DNA from: Hofstenia miamia
Taxonomy: Eukaryota > Xenacoelomorpha > Acoela > Hofsteniidae
DNA length: 64,000 bases
Assembly: GCA_900660155.1 (NCBI GenBank)
Contig: CABFPE010000128.1
Span: 708,875-772,874, forward strand
Reading direction: 5' to 3'
The notes beneath the pieces are model-generated. The model saw nothing but the letters and a program-made list of their open reading frames with translations. It was not told the DNA's origin and made no database searches. The position numbers were made by a program, and so were the translations under genes. Positions 22,624-33,985 of the stretch are shown piece by piece. Positions within the stretch are counted from its first letter, which is position 1. Each line of letters begins with the position of its first letter.

Positions 22624-23195
22624 ATGTACATTCTTTTCGCACTTAATGTCAATGACATTTCAAAATCCTTGACAAATGGAACTATTTACCAATATGCAGA
22701 CGATACTTGTATATTACCGACAGCAAAAAATCCCTTGGAGGCAACTAAACATTTGACAAAGGATCTCAAAACATATTTCAATCATAATAAACTAAAAATC
22801 ACTTCTGACAAACTCAATTTATCATTTGCTCATCTAAAGAACAACAAAGGTTTACTGAAAATTTTAAAATTAGTGTATGTGATAACGGAATTAGTAAAAG
22901 TAAATGCGCGTAAACTATTTAGGTGTATTAATAGACAATGATTTAAAATTTGATAGTTTTTTCTTTGAAAAAATTAAGAAGGATGGCATCTGGAATTAAG
23001 TATTTGTACTATTTGCGTCATGTAGGAAAAGCGTCCCATGTAGAATTAATTCATTCATTTGTCTTAAGTCAATTTAATTACTGTGCATTTGTTTTTCAAA
23101 ATCTCACATTGCAAAAACATTCATTACTACCAAAAATGTTTAATTGGGCATTTAGAACACTAAATTATATTGATAAACATGAATCCATAGCGTAA
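22624..23195 (+). CDS. LINE reverse transcriptase palm and thumb (broken)
   Basis: Encodes F-A-L-N-V-N-D-I-S-K-S-L and the catalytic Y-A-D-D-T-C-I near its start. A frame change near 22940 leads into R-R-M-A-S-G-I-K-Y-L-Y-Y-L-R and F-V-L-S-Q-F-N-Y-C-A-F-V-F, the C-terminal region of CR1/L2-type reverse transcriptases. It ends with A at 23193. The protein is inactive because the fingers and part of the palm are missing upstream. Confidence 0.75.
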
Positions 23196-23593
23196 TTAAG
23201 ATCATCATATAATATCTTGACACCGAATTACTTTATTCAGTATCAATCTTTTTGCATGATTCACAAATTTATTCACGCATTAAGTTCATTAAGTTTTCTT
23301 AATAATTACATCGAAATCAATAAAAGAAGACTCATTTTCTTTTAAATGTTCAATCTTATGGAATGATTTAAGTATTGATATAAAATGTGATAAGAACTAT
23401 AAACACTTCAAGAGAAAAATAAAAAAATTTTTATTAAATAGGCAGGCATTATTGGGCAAATATAATAATCTCAATGCATGGTCGATTTACTTTTAAGACT
23501 GCCCTTTAATTAATATTGCATATTTAAAAAGTTTTGTAAATATTTTTGTAATGTTTTAGTTTATATACATTTAAGCAATAAATATGCTTTGAC

Positions 23594-23595
23594 TT

Positions 23596-23632
<37 letters not shown>
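23594..23632. repeat. (TA)n microsatellite at LINE 3' end
   Basis: TA run that directly follows the LINE 3' end. It may be the LINE's terminal repeat or its insertion target. Confidence 0.85.
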
Positions 23633-23633
<1 letters not shown>

Positions 23634-23639
23634 TAATGC

Positions 23640-24672
23640 ATGCAATATTACTTTGGTCCATTATTTGAGATTCAACTATCCGCAGACAATACTGTTTTAC
23701 ACAGCACACACAATATTGCATCCATTAAAGCCGGTACTTATGAATGTAACTCAAAACAGTTAAACATTGAAATTCAATGTTCACAAATATGTATAAATTT
23801 CATTGATCAAATACGTTGAATACTGCTGAATACATTCTAGTGTATATTCATCAACAATGTTCTAATAATTTTACGCATAAAAAATTTAAGTTGAATATTT
23901 TTACTTTGATAGATTTTAAAATTGTTTTTAGAAGGAACTTAACATAGTAAAAAGATTAATGGAATTTTACTAGTTCCAGGCAATACAAACTCAGTGCTGA
24001 AATTTTGCATAGTTTATTATTAAAATAATTTGGATAGTAAAATTTTAATAAATTATATTTCACAATTATTTTCGTATTAGTTTTATATTTAATTGAATGT
24101 TTTAAACGTACTCGCATGGCATATATATATATTAGAATGTCTCATCATTATTATTAACATGTATATATTTAAGAAGAATAAAAGAATAAATAATATCAAA
24201 ATTCCTAAAAAATAATGGTATAATTTTTTTATAATTATGCAAATTCAAGTTTAATCCCCAAAAATTGCGGCAAAATATTAATTGTTAGTTTTTTGTAATT
24301 ATATTTCTCGACATGAAATCCTAACCATTATATCAATATATCCTAATGGATATTGACATGCTACTAAATAACGCTGAACATGTTGGCTTGCTCTTTTCAA
24401 TCCTGCCTAATTTAGTTTTGATTAGAAAAACCCGCATCAAATTCCCTAGTTGAGCACACAATATTTTGACTAAATCGAAGTATGATATTTCAAAAATTCC
24501 AAATGTTATTTTAACATGTCTTTGTGGAAAATTGTCAAGGCAATAAGCAAATTTATTACTATTATTGTAATAATTAATGAACATGTTATCATCATTCACT
24601 CAAAGTAGTAATAAATACATCAGCCAATATTTGTGAAGTGAATCTGCATTGTTTGTGATTGGCCAAATATTC
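23640..24672. other. Intergenic stretch upstream of a receptor gene
   Basis: AT-rich with no recognised gene or repeat. The last about 130 bp before the next gene include ATTGG and CCAAT motifs. Confidence 0.45.
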
Positions 24673-24680
24673 GAGCCAAT
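24673..24680 (+). promoter_or_regulatory. GAGCCAAT box upstream of receptor gene 1
   Basis: GAGCCAAT lies 64 bp before the ATG at 24737. The paralogue at 40474 has the same eight bases 66 bp before its ATG, with a second CCAAT/ATTGG box further up in both and an AT-rich TATA-like stretch between. Shared sequence and spacing suggest a conserved CCAAT (NF-Y type) promoter element. Confidence 0.5.
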
Positions 24681-24736
24681 TGGAAGAGCATAGGCTAATA
24701 AAATGTTGCCAAACATAAAATAAATTACTGCTGTAA

Positions 24737-27074
24737 ATGACCAATTTTAGTAATGCACTTGAAAATGAGCCTTTCTTCATCTTTTCAAATTATATCAATA
24801 AAGTAAATTTCGGGTTCAGTGTTATTGGGCTTCTATTAAATTTTTGTACATTTATTACATGCTGGAAATTTAGCAAAAAGTCAAAGTCATCATTTATTGT
24901 TTTTATGCAGGTTCTTTCAGTTTATGATGGGCTGGTTTGCATTTCTCTTGGTATTCGAACAGGTCTTCTTCGTCCAATGGGTTTGTATATTTATCCCTTA
25001 ATAAATAGTGATACCAGACTTGGTGATTAATTGCATTATATCAGTATAGTAAAGATTTGTTAAACCTTTATTCACCTACAAATTTTAGTGTTTTAGCTTA
25101 CAAAATGTTGAAAGATTTTATGTGTCCCAATCCACATTTTAAAATTATGTCGCCCCTATTACATATGTTTTTTCAGAAAAAAATTCCTGACATTGTAAAG
25201 CATTATCGACTATATTTAATTGCTCTTTCTTCTTATAAATAAATTCAATATATTGCAATGTTCGATTATTTGGTAGCATTCCCCTAAATTTGTACTTATT
25301 TAAAAATAATGCAATTTTTCATAAAAATTTGTATTGTCGCTTCCACCTAGTGGCAAATTGATTAAATTCGAACAGTTTCGAATGTAGCAATCACAGAAAT
25401 AGTTGTCTTGCTAAAAGTTTATGTAATGTAAGAAAACACCAAAACAATATCCATGATGTTTTTTTTACTAATTTAAATTAAGCGATTTAGTTAGTTCGAA
25501 CGGAATTATTTTAACCCTAACATCTTTATCTATATTAAATATTAAATATTTAATACAAAATAGATCTAAATAAAATATATAATATGGCTCGAAATAGGGA
25601 AAATTATCAAAATGCTTATTAGCCTAATATGCCAAAAATGCATAGTATTGAAAGATACATTACAGATTATTGTAAGACGATTTTAATAAAGGCCGTTGTG
25701 AGTAGATGATTGTGTTATATATTTTTCAAACTTACCGGAATTTGATCATGAATTTATTTGCAATGTTTCATTGGACATTCCTCATAGTAATGCTTTCACA
25801 AATTGAACATACAGTTAAGAGTTTACTTTAGTATTACTTTAATATACATTCATATTTTCCACGTTTATAGCACATTTTTATATAATGATGCTTATTAATT
25901 TGAGGTATTTTTAGGACGACTGAAATTTAAATATAATTTTCCTGCAACTTAAATATTTACTTCTTTTCGGTTAGTTTTTTTGAATAATATATTTTTAATC
26001 AAATGTGCTTAGGTCATTGCAATCAAATTAAAGTCATATAAACAAATGCATATTCATATAAAAAAATGTTCTTAAATGATATTTTAATATTAATTAAATT
26101 CACGAAATATCATTAAAATATCAATTTGAAAGTGACTCTATTCTATTGCAAAACCTGTCAATATATTTTTTCATTTTTAATGACATTTTCAAAATTTTGG
26201 AAGAATCATTTCGATTATTCATTGTTCAATACTTACCTTAAAAGTAAATTTTTTGAGGGATTTCTAAATTTTGTCTAAATGCTTCTAAATATCACATGAT
26301 GCGTTTTTATGACAAAATCTAAAAAATTAAACATGTGGAAATCAGATAATTGTATTTTTTCATTTATGACGGGGAATAACTTTACTTTATATATATATAT
26401 ATATATATAATGCTATATTATTAATTTTACTAGTTGCTTTAGGAATCAAGATCGAAGATACAAATATTTGGATGTGCAAGGCTTCTTTCTATATAACAAG
26501 AACAATTGCAATATGTGCTGTAGTGCATGTACCTCTTCTAACATTAGACAGATTATTCTGTTTAGTTTTCCCAATTCTCTACAAATTGCACTTTTGTGCA
26601 AAAAAGGCTTATAGAATTAGTTTGACAACCAGCATCTTAATTGCTGCGCTATGTGCACCATTAATAATAACCTTTGAGTATCAAAATGGAGTTTGTAAGC
26701 AAGTTTTGATGGGATACATGTTTATTGTATGTGGAATTGCAATACTTATTGTTCTGTTTGGGAATATTGCTATAATTTTCCGGGTGATCAGTTTTAAGCA
26801 TCAAAGATCGAATTTCGATAAAGACAATACATTTATTTACTGTCTTCTGCTGGTATCATTTTCGTTTTTGGTCACGATTTCTTTAATGAATGCATTGGCT
26901 ATTTTCGCCACATTTATCACTCCAAATACACCCTATAATTTTGGTCGATTATATTTTTTTTATGGTCTAACAAATACGAATGCTATATTGAATTCGTCAA
27001 TTAATTTTGTATTCTACATTATTTCAACGAAAGCATTTCGTGATACATTTCTGTCAATATTTATCAATGCTTAA
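24737..27074 (+). CDS. Rhodopsin-like seven-helix receptor 1 (two exons)
   Basis: Exon 1 is 24737-24980, intron 24981-26442 (phase 1, GT/AG), exon 2 26443-27074 with TAA. The protein is 291 residues. An N-glycosylation site N-F-S is at residue 3. Helix 1 spans about residues 22-44 and contains L-L-L-N-F-C. Helix 2 has L-S-V-Y-D (conserved Asp). Exon 1 ends R-P-M and splices to G-I-K-I-E-D. Cys93 before helix 3 and Cys166 in loop 2 (Y-Q-N-G-V-C) form the usual disulphide pair. Helix 3 ends T-L-D-R-L, a DRY variant. Helix 7 reads N-S-S-I-N-F-V-F-Y, an NPxxY variant with Phe for Pro, followed by helix 8 F-R-D-T-F. Helix 6 lacks CWxP. It is probably a divergent peptide-type class A receptor at the cell surface; the ligand is unknown. 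AATAAA lies at 27324. A paralogue lies 16 kb downstream. Confidence 0.85.
26389..26409. repeat. (TA)n tract in receptor intron
   Basis: Short TA run 33 bp before the acceptor of exon 2 of receptor gene 1. Confidence 0.85.
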
Positions 27075-29424
27075 CTTAGCTTAATATCTAGAACTTGCAT
27101 CAACTACAAAGTTTTCCAAATTCACTTAAATATACCTTGCTGTGCATTGAAATATCAGAAGTCAATGAGGCTTCTAATTTCCCCAAATTTATCATATTTA
27201 GAATTTCCCTGAATTTTAAGGCATGCAAATGTAACTACGCTAAAGTTTTTTCAATCAGCTGTATGTGAAACAAACGCTAAGTTTGGCTTATCCACGTGCA
27301 TATTTTATCCATAAAGTTGCAGAAATAAACAAATACTACATGTATTTGTCAATCAAATGTAAGCAATAAATTTGTAAACATTGTGTGCAATTGAAGTTAA
27401 TTTTTTCTTGACTTGTTTTTTTAACATACAATTTTTTGAATTCAATATCACTTTCAAAAATTAGTAAATTTGGATTTGCAACAAATGTCTGCCTATACAT
27501 AGATTACAAAATAATTTGGATTTCGTAGTCAATCTCATATTACACATAATGTAGGGATGTTTTATGTATTTTGTATTCATATGCTAAAATCTATATTAGC
27601 TTCTGCTAAGTTATTATTGCTGTTCTCAATATTTAAAATTCCAGCAAGTTTTCATTAAAATAGAAATTCAGAGTTGGGAATTTCACATCATATGCTGTTA
27701 ATAAGGAAATCCTTTGTGTTCTACGCATTTCTTCTGTAGAAGATGAACTTCACTTTTTGCACCTACAATGAACTGCATTTGTTTCTTGAATATATTTTTG
27801 CAAGCAATTTTTCAAAATAACCAAAACAATTTGCATTGCTAATAATAAAATTGATGTAAATTAGTAATGTTCTTAACAGCTAAATCATAAGTTAAATTGT
27901 CTCATTGCTTCTCTAGCGTGGAAACAGATTAAGTTATAATAGGCACACATATTCAAAGAAAACAGCATTTAAAACAATGTGGGCATAAGCAATTTTAGAT
28001 AGCCTAGACCTTAACCATTATTTTTTAAAAATTTAATGTTGAATCTTGTCTGAAGCTAAACCTCGCTGCAATTTACAATAAGGAATATTCGACGTACATC
28101 ATATGTATGATGCATGTGTAATACAAAGACTTTGCTACAAACCACAGTTTAAGTAAAATACATTATTTAGAAGACGGAAAAATTTAAAAATTATATATAT
28201 ATATATAATCTTCATTTATAGCAATTTTTATTGAAAATTTTTTTTGTTACCTCAGTTTGAAAATTTACATTTATACCATGTTCAAAAATTTTTTTCAGTT
28301 TATACAATTAGTAAGCACATATGTAGATATTTTTAGAAAATGTTCTTTTGAAAATATATTTAACAGAAATCTGACAATTCGCAGATTCCAAAGTTCACAT
28401 ATAGTTCAAATAAATAGTTATACATTAAGTTTTTAACAATAAAATCATGTTCAACTTAACTATACCTCGAATTTGAAAAACCTTCAAATCCTTCGATTTT
28501 CATGAAAATGATCTAATCAATTATAAACAGTTAATGGTGTTAGATGAATCTCATTCTTGGGTTCCCTGCTGGTGCAATTTTTTTATCTCTACTAATAAGA
28601 GCCTTCTCAGAGTTATTTTAATTTCTTCACCACAGGGGTCTGAATGTTGAATATTATGGAAAATGCACTAATATTGAAACAACAATTTGGAATGACATGA
28701 ATTTTATGCTCAGTGTATTGAGAACATTCAAATTCAATATCAGAGAAACTGGCCATAATTCTATTTAACTCAGGTGTAGAGCAATCTACAACTTTATCAC
28801 AATAAGTTTCATTTCGGGGTCATGCGTCCGTTTCGATGTTCAAAGTTTGTATTCAGGAAAGAAAATGGGTCCTTACAAATAGATAATATTTTTTAAAACT
28901 CTACAAGTATTATTCGATAGTCTGTTCGATAATTGGTCATTCACACGGGATCGAGGGAAAATTCACAATGTCTTAACGTTTTTCCCAGTCTCCTTTTCAA
29001 ATGCAATTCAAAGGGAAACAGGAGTAACAATTTATATATTATTCAAATTTCTATAATCCATGATTTTCCTGACAATTGCTGCTGATCTGAATATTGAATG
29101 AATCAAATGTGCCAAGTAATTTACTGAAGAGGGATTTCAATTTTCGAATTTCAATTTTCAAATCTGGAGTGATGCATGACGACTTTATAGAAACATGAAC
29201 GAGGATAATCTTAAATAATAATGATCTGAAATTAAGGAAATCCGTTCCCTGTCATGCATTAAAAGAGCGGTAAAAAAACCACAATATGAGTTGACACACC
29301 CTGTACAAAAGGCTATGGCAATTATTGGTCTTGAAATAGATCGTTTGTGACTTCAGAATACTACAGAGTAAAAAGCATGTCTTGACTTAAAGCCAGTCTT
29401 AAGTGCAAATTTAGCGACTTGAAG
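27075..29424. other. Stretch without a recognised gene
   Basis: 3' flank of receptor gene 1 (AATAAA at 27324 and 27365), then AT-rich DNA with no recognised coding region. Slightly GC-richer patches at 28550-28640 and 29220-29400 look like decayed repeat sequence but have no partner in the window. Confidence 0.4.
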
Positions 29425-29432
29425 ATATATAT

Positions 29433-29479
<47 letters not shown>

Positions 29480-29480
29480 C
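29425..29480. repeat. (TA)n microsatellite
   Basis: Imperfect TA run of about 55 bases at the left edge of a Gypsy remnant. Confidence 0.9.
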
Positions 29481-29483
29481 TTA

Positions 29484-30700
29484 ATTAATTAATTGTGTAA
29501 CAGTATTGACACCCAACTAGAGGATACTAGTAATCGCGGTGTTAACAGATATTAAAATGTATGTTCAAGACCATGAAACCATCGCTCAAATTGCTACGTT
29601 GAAGACTGACATTAGAAGATTACGACTTTGGCGTCAAATAGATTAAAAGCAAAGAAAATGTTGTAGCAGATGCCCTATCGCGGGAAAGTTGCTTAATTAG
29701 CAAAGATTATGGAACAACATGGAAGCATACTTTACTGAAGACAATACACGGGAATCCACATTGAAACAACACCAATTGGAAAACGTTATCTTTTGAATTT
29801 TGTCGAGCCTGCATTACGGTTTGCAGAGGTGTTCTGCATCAAAGACATTACCACTGATACGTTGTGTAAATGTTTTCAAGACTACGTGGTATGCTATTGA
29901 CAAATTGAGCGCTTGTTAAGCGACAGAGGAAGTCAACTTGAATGTGAGCGATTTGCCAATGAATGCAAGAGAATGGGAGTAAAAAACTAAGGACGCGAGT
30001 TACCACCCAAAGGGCAATGGCCTCTGTGAAAGTTTTAACAAAATGCTGTGTACGAATCGTCTGTCAATTCAACATGAATCTGGTAGCTCTACAGGAATCT
30101 GGGACACCTATATTACGAGAGCCATGGGAGATTATCGTCATACTATTCATTTGGCAACGGGCTTTAAATCACATTTTTTAATGTTTATTGCAACTTTGAA
30201 GTACTTGAAAATAGCTCAAGCTAATTCAATAAAATCGACTCAAAGAAAGATACATCAATCGAAGTTGTCCACAACTTGGCAGCTTGCAGCCGGGGATAGA
30301 GTCATATACGATGTCCTATATATACTCAAAAAGGGCACATTCCGGACCGCCGCCATAGAATTGTTTAAGGCATGATGTTTCCTCAAGTTGCAGTGGTTGA
30401 TGGAGAAACAGTTGCTGTAAATACACTATCAAGATTTCCAACACATCAACAGAAGAAAGAGAAAGAGAACATGGGTGCAATCAATCCTGCCGAATCTCAT
30501 AATGCAAACTCTACAATTGCTGACGAAAACTTGGCGTCAGAGAATACACGACCCCAAAGGAACCGCAAGCAAAGACAGATTTTCAAAGCTGGTTTTCCCT
30601 AATTTTCCTGGGTGATGTGTAGATTTACTTAATTGTGTAACAGTGTTGACGATACTAGTAATCGCGGTGCTAACAGATATTAAAATGTATGAACCGTTGA
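29484..30700 (+). mobile_element. Fossil Ty3/Gypsy LTR retrotransposon remnant
   Basis: Near-identical stretches of about 70-80 bp, including GATACTAGTAATCGCGGTG and TAACAGATATTAAAATGTATG, lie at 29491-29572 and 30630-30690 and are read as LTR pieces. Between them are the end of RNase H (V-V-A-D-A-L-S-R at about 29662-29685), the integrase core (S-D-R-G-S-Q-L near 29920, H-P-K-G-N-G near 30005) and a C-terminal tail with R-P-Q-R-N-R-K at 30550. Gag, protease and most of the reverse transcriptase are absent. The body is about 1.2 kb and clearly broken in several places. The LTR pieces differ by few substitutions apart from one short length difference, so the insertion may be only moderately old. 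Confidence 0.75.
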
Positions 30701-30742
30701 TAATAGAGGATACATGTCTTTTATTATAAGCCTTCGAAAGAT

Positions 30743-30744
<2 letters not shown>

Positions 30745-30776
<32 letters not shown>
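30745..30776. repeat. (TA)n microsatellite between two retroelements
   Basis: TA run separating the Gypsy remnant from the end of the Penelope-like element. Confidence 0.9.
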
Positions 30777-30778
<2 letters not shown>

Positions 30779-30784
30779 AATTAT

Positions 30785-31960
30785 GTGAATAACATCTTTT
30801 ATTATCGACGCGCTTCGGCATTCTAATTTGTCATTTTCAAGATAATTAAACGCTGTATTTTGCTTTTTTTTACAAAATATATTTAGCTTGCTGATTTCTT
30901 TTTGCATAATCATTAAATGTCTTTCAAAGAATTTAATTGCAATGTTTTCCGCTATTTTTGATTCTTGATGCTTAATTATTATTCTGAAATTATTTCTTTT
31001 TGGTGGCTGTGCATGCAAAAATATTTCTGAATTAAGATCACCTCGCATATGCTATTCGATTCTTGTGCTTAAATGTTCTCTCTTCTCGCCGATTTATGAT
31101 GAATAATTGCATTCATCACAATTGTAAATACAAACGATTCCAGGTGACAAATCAATGGGTACATTATTTTTGTTTTTGATAATATCTTGTTTTAATCGAT
31201 GTTAATATTTGACAAATTTTTGATGCTAAAAGATCTTTATTTAAGATTTTGAGTTGTTTCTTTAATGTTACGGCATTCATTTTGATGAAAGGTAATGTCC
31301 AAAACATTTTTGTTTTTTGTATTTCACTTCGTTGTTTATTGTTATTGTATTTGAATTTAGCATTCATCACTTTGATAATTAACTCTTGTGAATAGCCATT
31401 TTTCACTAGATCATTAATAAGTTTGTGTAGGCTCTTTGTTAAATTTTCAAAATTTGAACAACTTGTAAATATTCTATCTACAAGATTTTTAACTGTATTT
31501 TTTTAATGAACTTCATCACTTTATAACTTGAATGTTATATAACGATCTGTTTTTGTAGTTTTTTGATACCAATTTGTAATTAGTTCATTTTTATTCTTTA
31601 ATATTGTGACATCTACAAAGTTCAAACTATTATCTATTTCATGATCAATTGTAAATTAAAGTTCTTTACAGATGTTATTTAAGAAAAAAAATTATCAGCC
31701 CATTTACAACTCTGATTGACAAAATATTTTTCCCAAAATTTATCTAGATGTTTTTAAAGTCAATCACTAGATTAGGCTGATTTGATTGGAGCAAAGTTTG
31801 CTCACAAATATTACTACTAATTTTGGGAGCATCATCATCAAACCAATAAAGATAGAGAAATTAACGTAGTGGGTACATTGTATTTTACAACTTTGAAATA
31901 TACATTTTCAAGATTTCTAAATCAACTCAAATCAATTGGCATGAAAATCTATGTCAAATT
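30785..31960 (-). mobile_element. Penelope-like retroelement, degraded, with GIY-YIG endonuclease
   Basis: Read on the minus strand from about 31960 down. First come reverse transcriptase pieces: F-D-D-D-A-P near 31840, L-N-F-V-D-V-T-I-L-K near 31610, I-T-N-W-Y-Q-K-T-T-K-T near 31580, K-N-G-Y-S-Q-E-L-I-I-K-V at 31400, and W-T-L-P-F-I-K-M near 31300. Then comes P-G-I-V-C-I-Y-N-C-D-E-C-N-Y-S near 31130, which is the GIY start of a GIY-YIG nuclease, followed by R-E-H-L-S-T-R-I and I-K-F-F-E-R. The order RT then GIY-YIG, with the L-D-V..W-Y-x-K spacing, is diagnostic of Penelope-like elements. Several stops and frame changes break the frame. The long minus-strand frame reaching past 30740 runs into the TA tract. 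Confidence 0.8.
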
Positions 31961-32692
31961 AAATCAAATCAATTAATTTGATTTCAGCATCTCAAAATCA
32001 ATTCCTATAATAGCAACGGCAACCCCGATTTGAATCTATCTTAATCCTATAAAATTTTTAGGTTCGAACGTCTTATTAGTACCACATTATAACTTCTATT
32101 TTTATCAATATTGGAATAATTATGTTTGGTTGAAACTGATAAAGTACACATCATGGTATTTTTTAATATTTGTAATCGTATGCCTCAGCTAAGGCTATTT
32201 TAGTTTCATATCGAATTATTATATTAGACTTCCAAAATCGAATTAAAATTTTAATCAGTTAAATTCATATATGAGGGAAAATTCTTGCAGTAAACTCATA
32301 TCATCACAAATTTTCTATAGATAATAATGTTTAAAAAATGTATATGTGCAAATAAATGGTTGAAACCAGAACTAATAATGAATGTTTGATGTCACAAACG
32401 GGTCGAGTTTTTAAATATCTGAAATCAAGGACGCAATTTCCATATTTACGCATGGAAGCTAGAATTGGTTTAGCTTTGCCAGTGTAATATTTAACCAAAT
32501 TTTGTGGTTGTATTCGTTGTGCTTTGTATGATTCCGAATAATTTTGGTTATTTTAATGCAGTTTGTGAATTTTTTTAAAAAATTAATTTTATTTAAATAT
32601 ATTTATGGTGTTTTGAGCATTTTAGACAATGTTGAGAATGAAGCTCTTGTAAATTCAATTTCCCTAAATTTTTAATAAATTTACATTTAATG
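31961..32692. other. Stretch without a recognised gene
   Basis: AT-rich. A patch at 31905-31990 repeats AATCAA/AAATC words and is low complexity. Nothing else seen. Confidence 0.45.
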
Positions 32693-32783
32693 ATACTACT
32701 TCCATTCCCATTTCTATTCAATTTCTATTTCTATAATATGGAGAAGGAATGAAATAGAAATTCCATTTCTATATGCAGCCCTG

Positions 32784-32785
<2 letters not shown>
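32693..32785. repeat. Word island AAATGGAATT / TTTCTATT
   Basis: An inverted arrangement of ATTTCTATT and GAAATAGAAATTCC words (arms about 32706-32730 and 32743-32770), ending TGCAGCCCTG. This is the complement of a CAGGGCTGCA terminus of the hAT-like class. No distant partner was found. Confidence 0.4.

Positions 32786-32818
<33 letters not shown>
32786..32818. repeat. (TA)n microsatellite
   Basis: TA run directly after the word island. Confidence 0.9.
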
Positions 32819-32821
<3 letters not shown>

Positions 32822-33892
32822 ATTATTTTCCAGTTTAAAAAACCGAATTTCTATAGTTTCATAACAAATAAATGGCGTTAGATTTTATGTCCACAATCTT
32901 CCTTGTTAAAATGTGTTATATATATCAATGCATTTTAGTAAAATATTCAGAGTAATGCGAATAAATAAATGTTACAATAAGTGCATGACCAGAATGAATA
33001 ACCTTAAAAAATAGAAAACTCATACTTGAAATTATTTTTGAAATGTTTGATCGATTATTTGATAATTAAAGCGAATGTCATGAGAGCTGAATCAATATTT
33101 TTAATTGTAAAAGAAGTCATTAAATGACTTAACATTTGTTTGTGAAGTGACTTACTGTCATCTTAATCATCGCAAATGCATCTTTTTGCTACTGTAGATT
33201 TTAAAACACAATTTCATCAATTAGAATGTTAAATGCAAATACTTGAACTAATTTTTAATCACTACGCCTCCTATTGCTTCACAAATATTGCACTAGTGTT
33301 GAACTTGGCTAAACTATTTCGTGTTGTTAAACAATACACCCTAATTTCGCTAATGGTATCTGGAAACTTACAGGTAAAAAAAATTCGAGGTGAGAGAATT
33401 CAATACGGTAAACTACAAGACCTGAAAATTAAAAGCGAAAATTTCAAGAGCACAAAATTCATGGATGTAAATTCCTTTTATCATTTTTAGCTTTTATTTT
33501 TAACACAATATTGATATAAAGAAATCCATAATGGTATTTAGAATTCATCCTGGAAATACAAACAGCCCAAATAAATAGAGTGAATAGCTGATCACAAGGC
33601 AACCCCTGCTGCAAAAATATACCGTCGGTCAATCACTTTCTGCACTAATTTCTAAGCATTTTATCTTGTCAGATTCATTAATGGAAAAGTAATAAATTAT
33701 AATGATGCCTTCACATTGCTAATGCAATTCAATATCTTTTTACAAAATCGAGCACAGGTGCTAATGTGTATGCTCTGAAGCTCCTGATAAATCAACGTGG
33801 TTTCGGTCTAGCTGATATCTCCCCAATTCTGCTATAATCTATCAATGCTTGCATATCAGATTATGAATCTTTTGCAAAACTTGGCAATACAG
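32819..33892. other. Stretch without a recognised gene
   Basis: AT-rich. An 85-codon open frame at 33233-33490 contains a possible donor (ACAGGTAAAA at 33370) but no recognisable domain and no clear acceptor, so it is not called. Confidence 0.4.
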
Positions 33893-33936
33893 GCTAATAA
33901 TAATAATAATAATAATAAATAATAATAATAATAATC

Positions 33937-33984
<48 letters not shown>

Positions 33985-33985
33985 T
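33893..33985. repeat. (TAA)n tract before the second RLE LINE copy
   Basis: About 90 bases of TAA repeats directly before a truncated LINE. A further TAA tract (34906-34931) follows its 3' end, so the LINE sits within a TAA array. Confidence 0.95.

Larger units (their letters stand above)
19347..23595 (+). mobile_element. CR1/L2-like LINE, 5' truncated and scrambled by assembly joins
   Basis: In order: an ORF1 tail; ORF2 from 19703 with a 2A peptide; an apurinic-type endonuclease (Y-L-N-C-R-S-L, T-K-T-W-L, G-G-G-L-M, then 20690-21085); a linker; and a reverse transcriptase with N-Y-R-P-I-S-I and K-I-F-E-N-L (about 22555-22605), then F-A-L-N-V-N-D-I and Q-Y-A-D-D-T at about 22640-22710 and a C-terminal part to about 23195. 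Sequence between the fingers and palm blocks is missing, so the copy is internally deleted as well as frame-broken. Blocks 20087-20555 and 22143-22610 are the same sequence, as are 20330-20550 and 21554-21787, 21335-21550 and 21890-22110, and 19951-20085 and 20556-20690. Ns at 20086 and 21553 mark the joins. The 3' end is AATAAATATGCTTTGAC followed by (TA)n. Confidence 0.8.

Noticed and set aside
25057-25242. 61-codon frame in the intron of receptor gene 1
   Set aside because: Lies within the phase-1 intron bounded by good splice sites; no domain, and no counterpart in the paralogue's intron.
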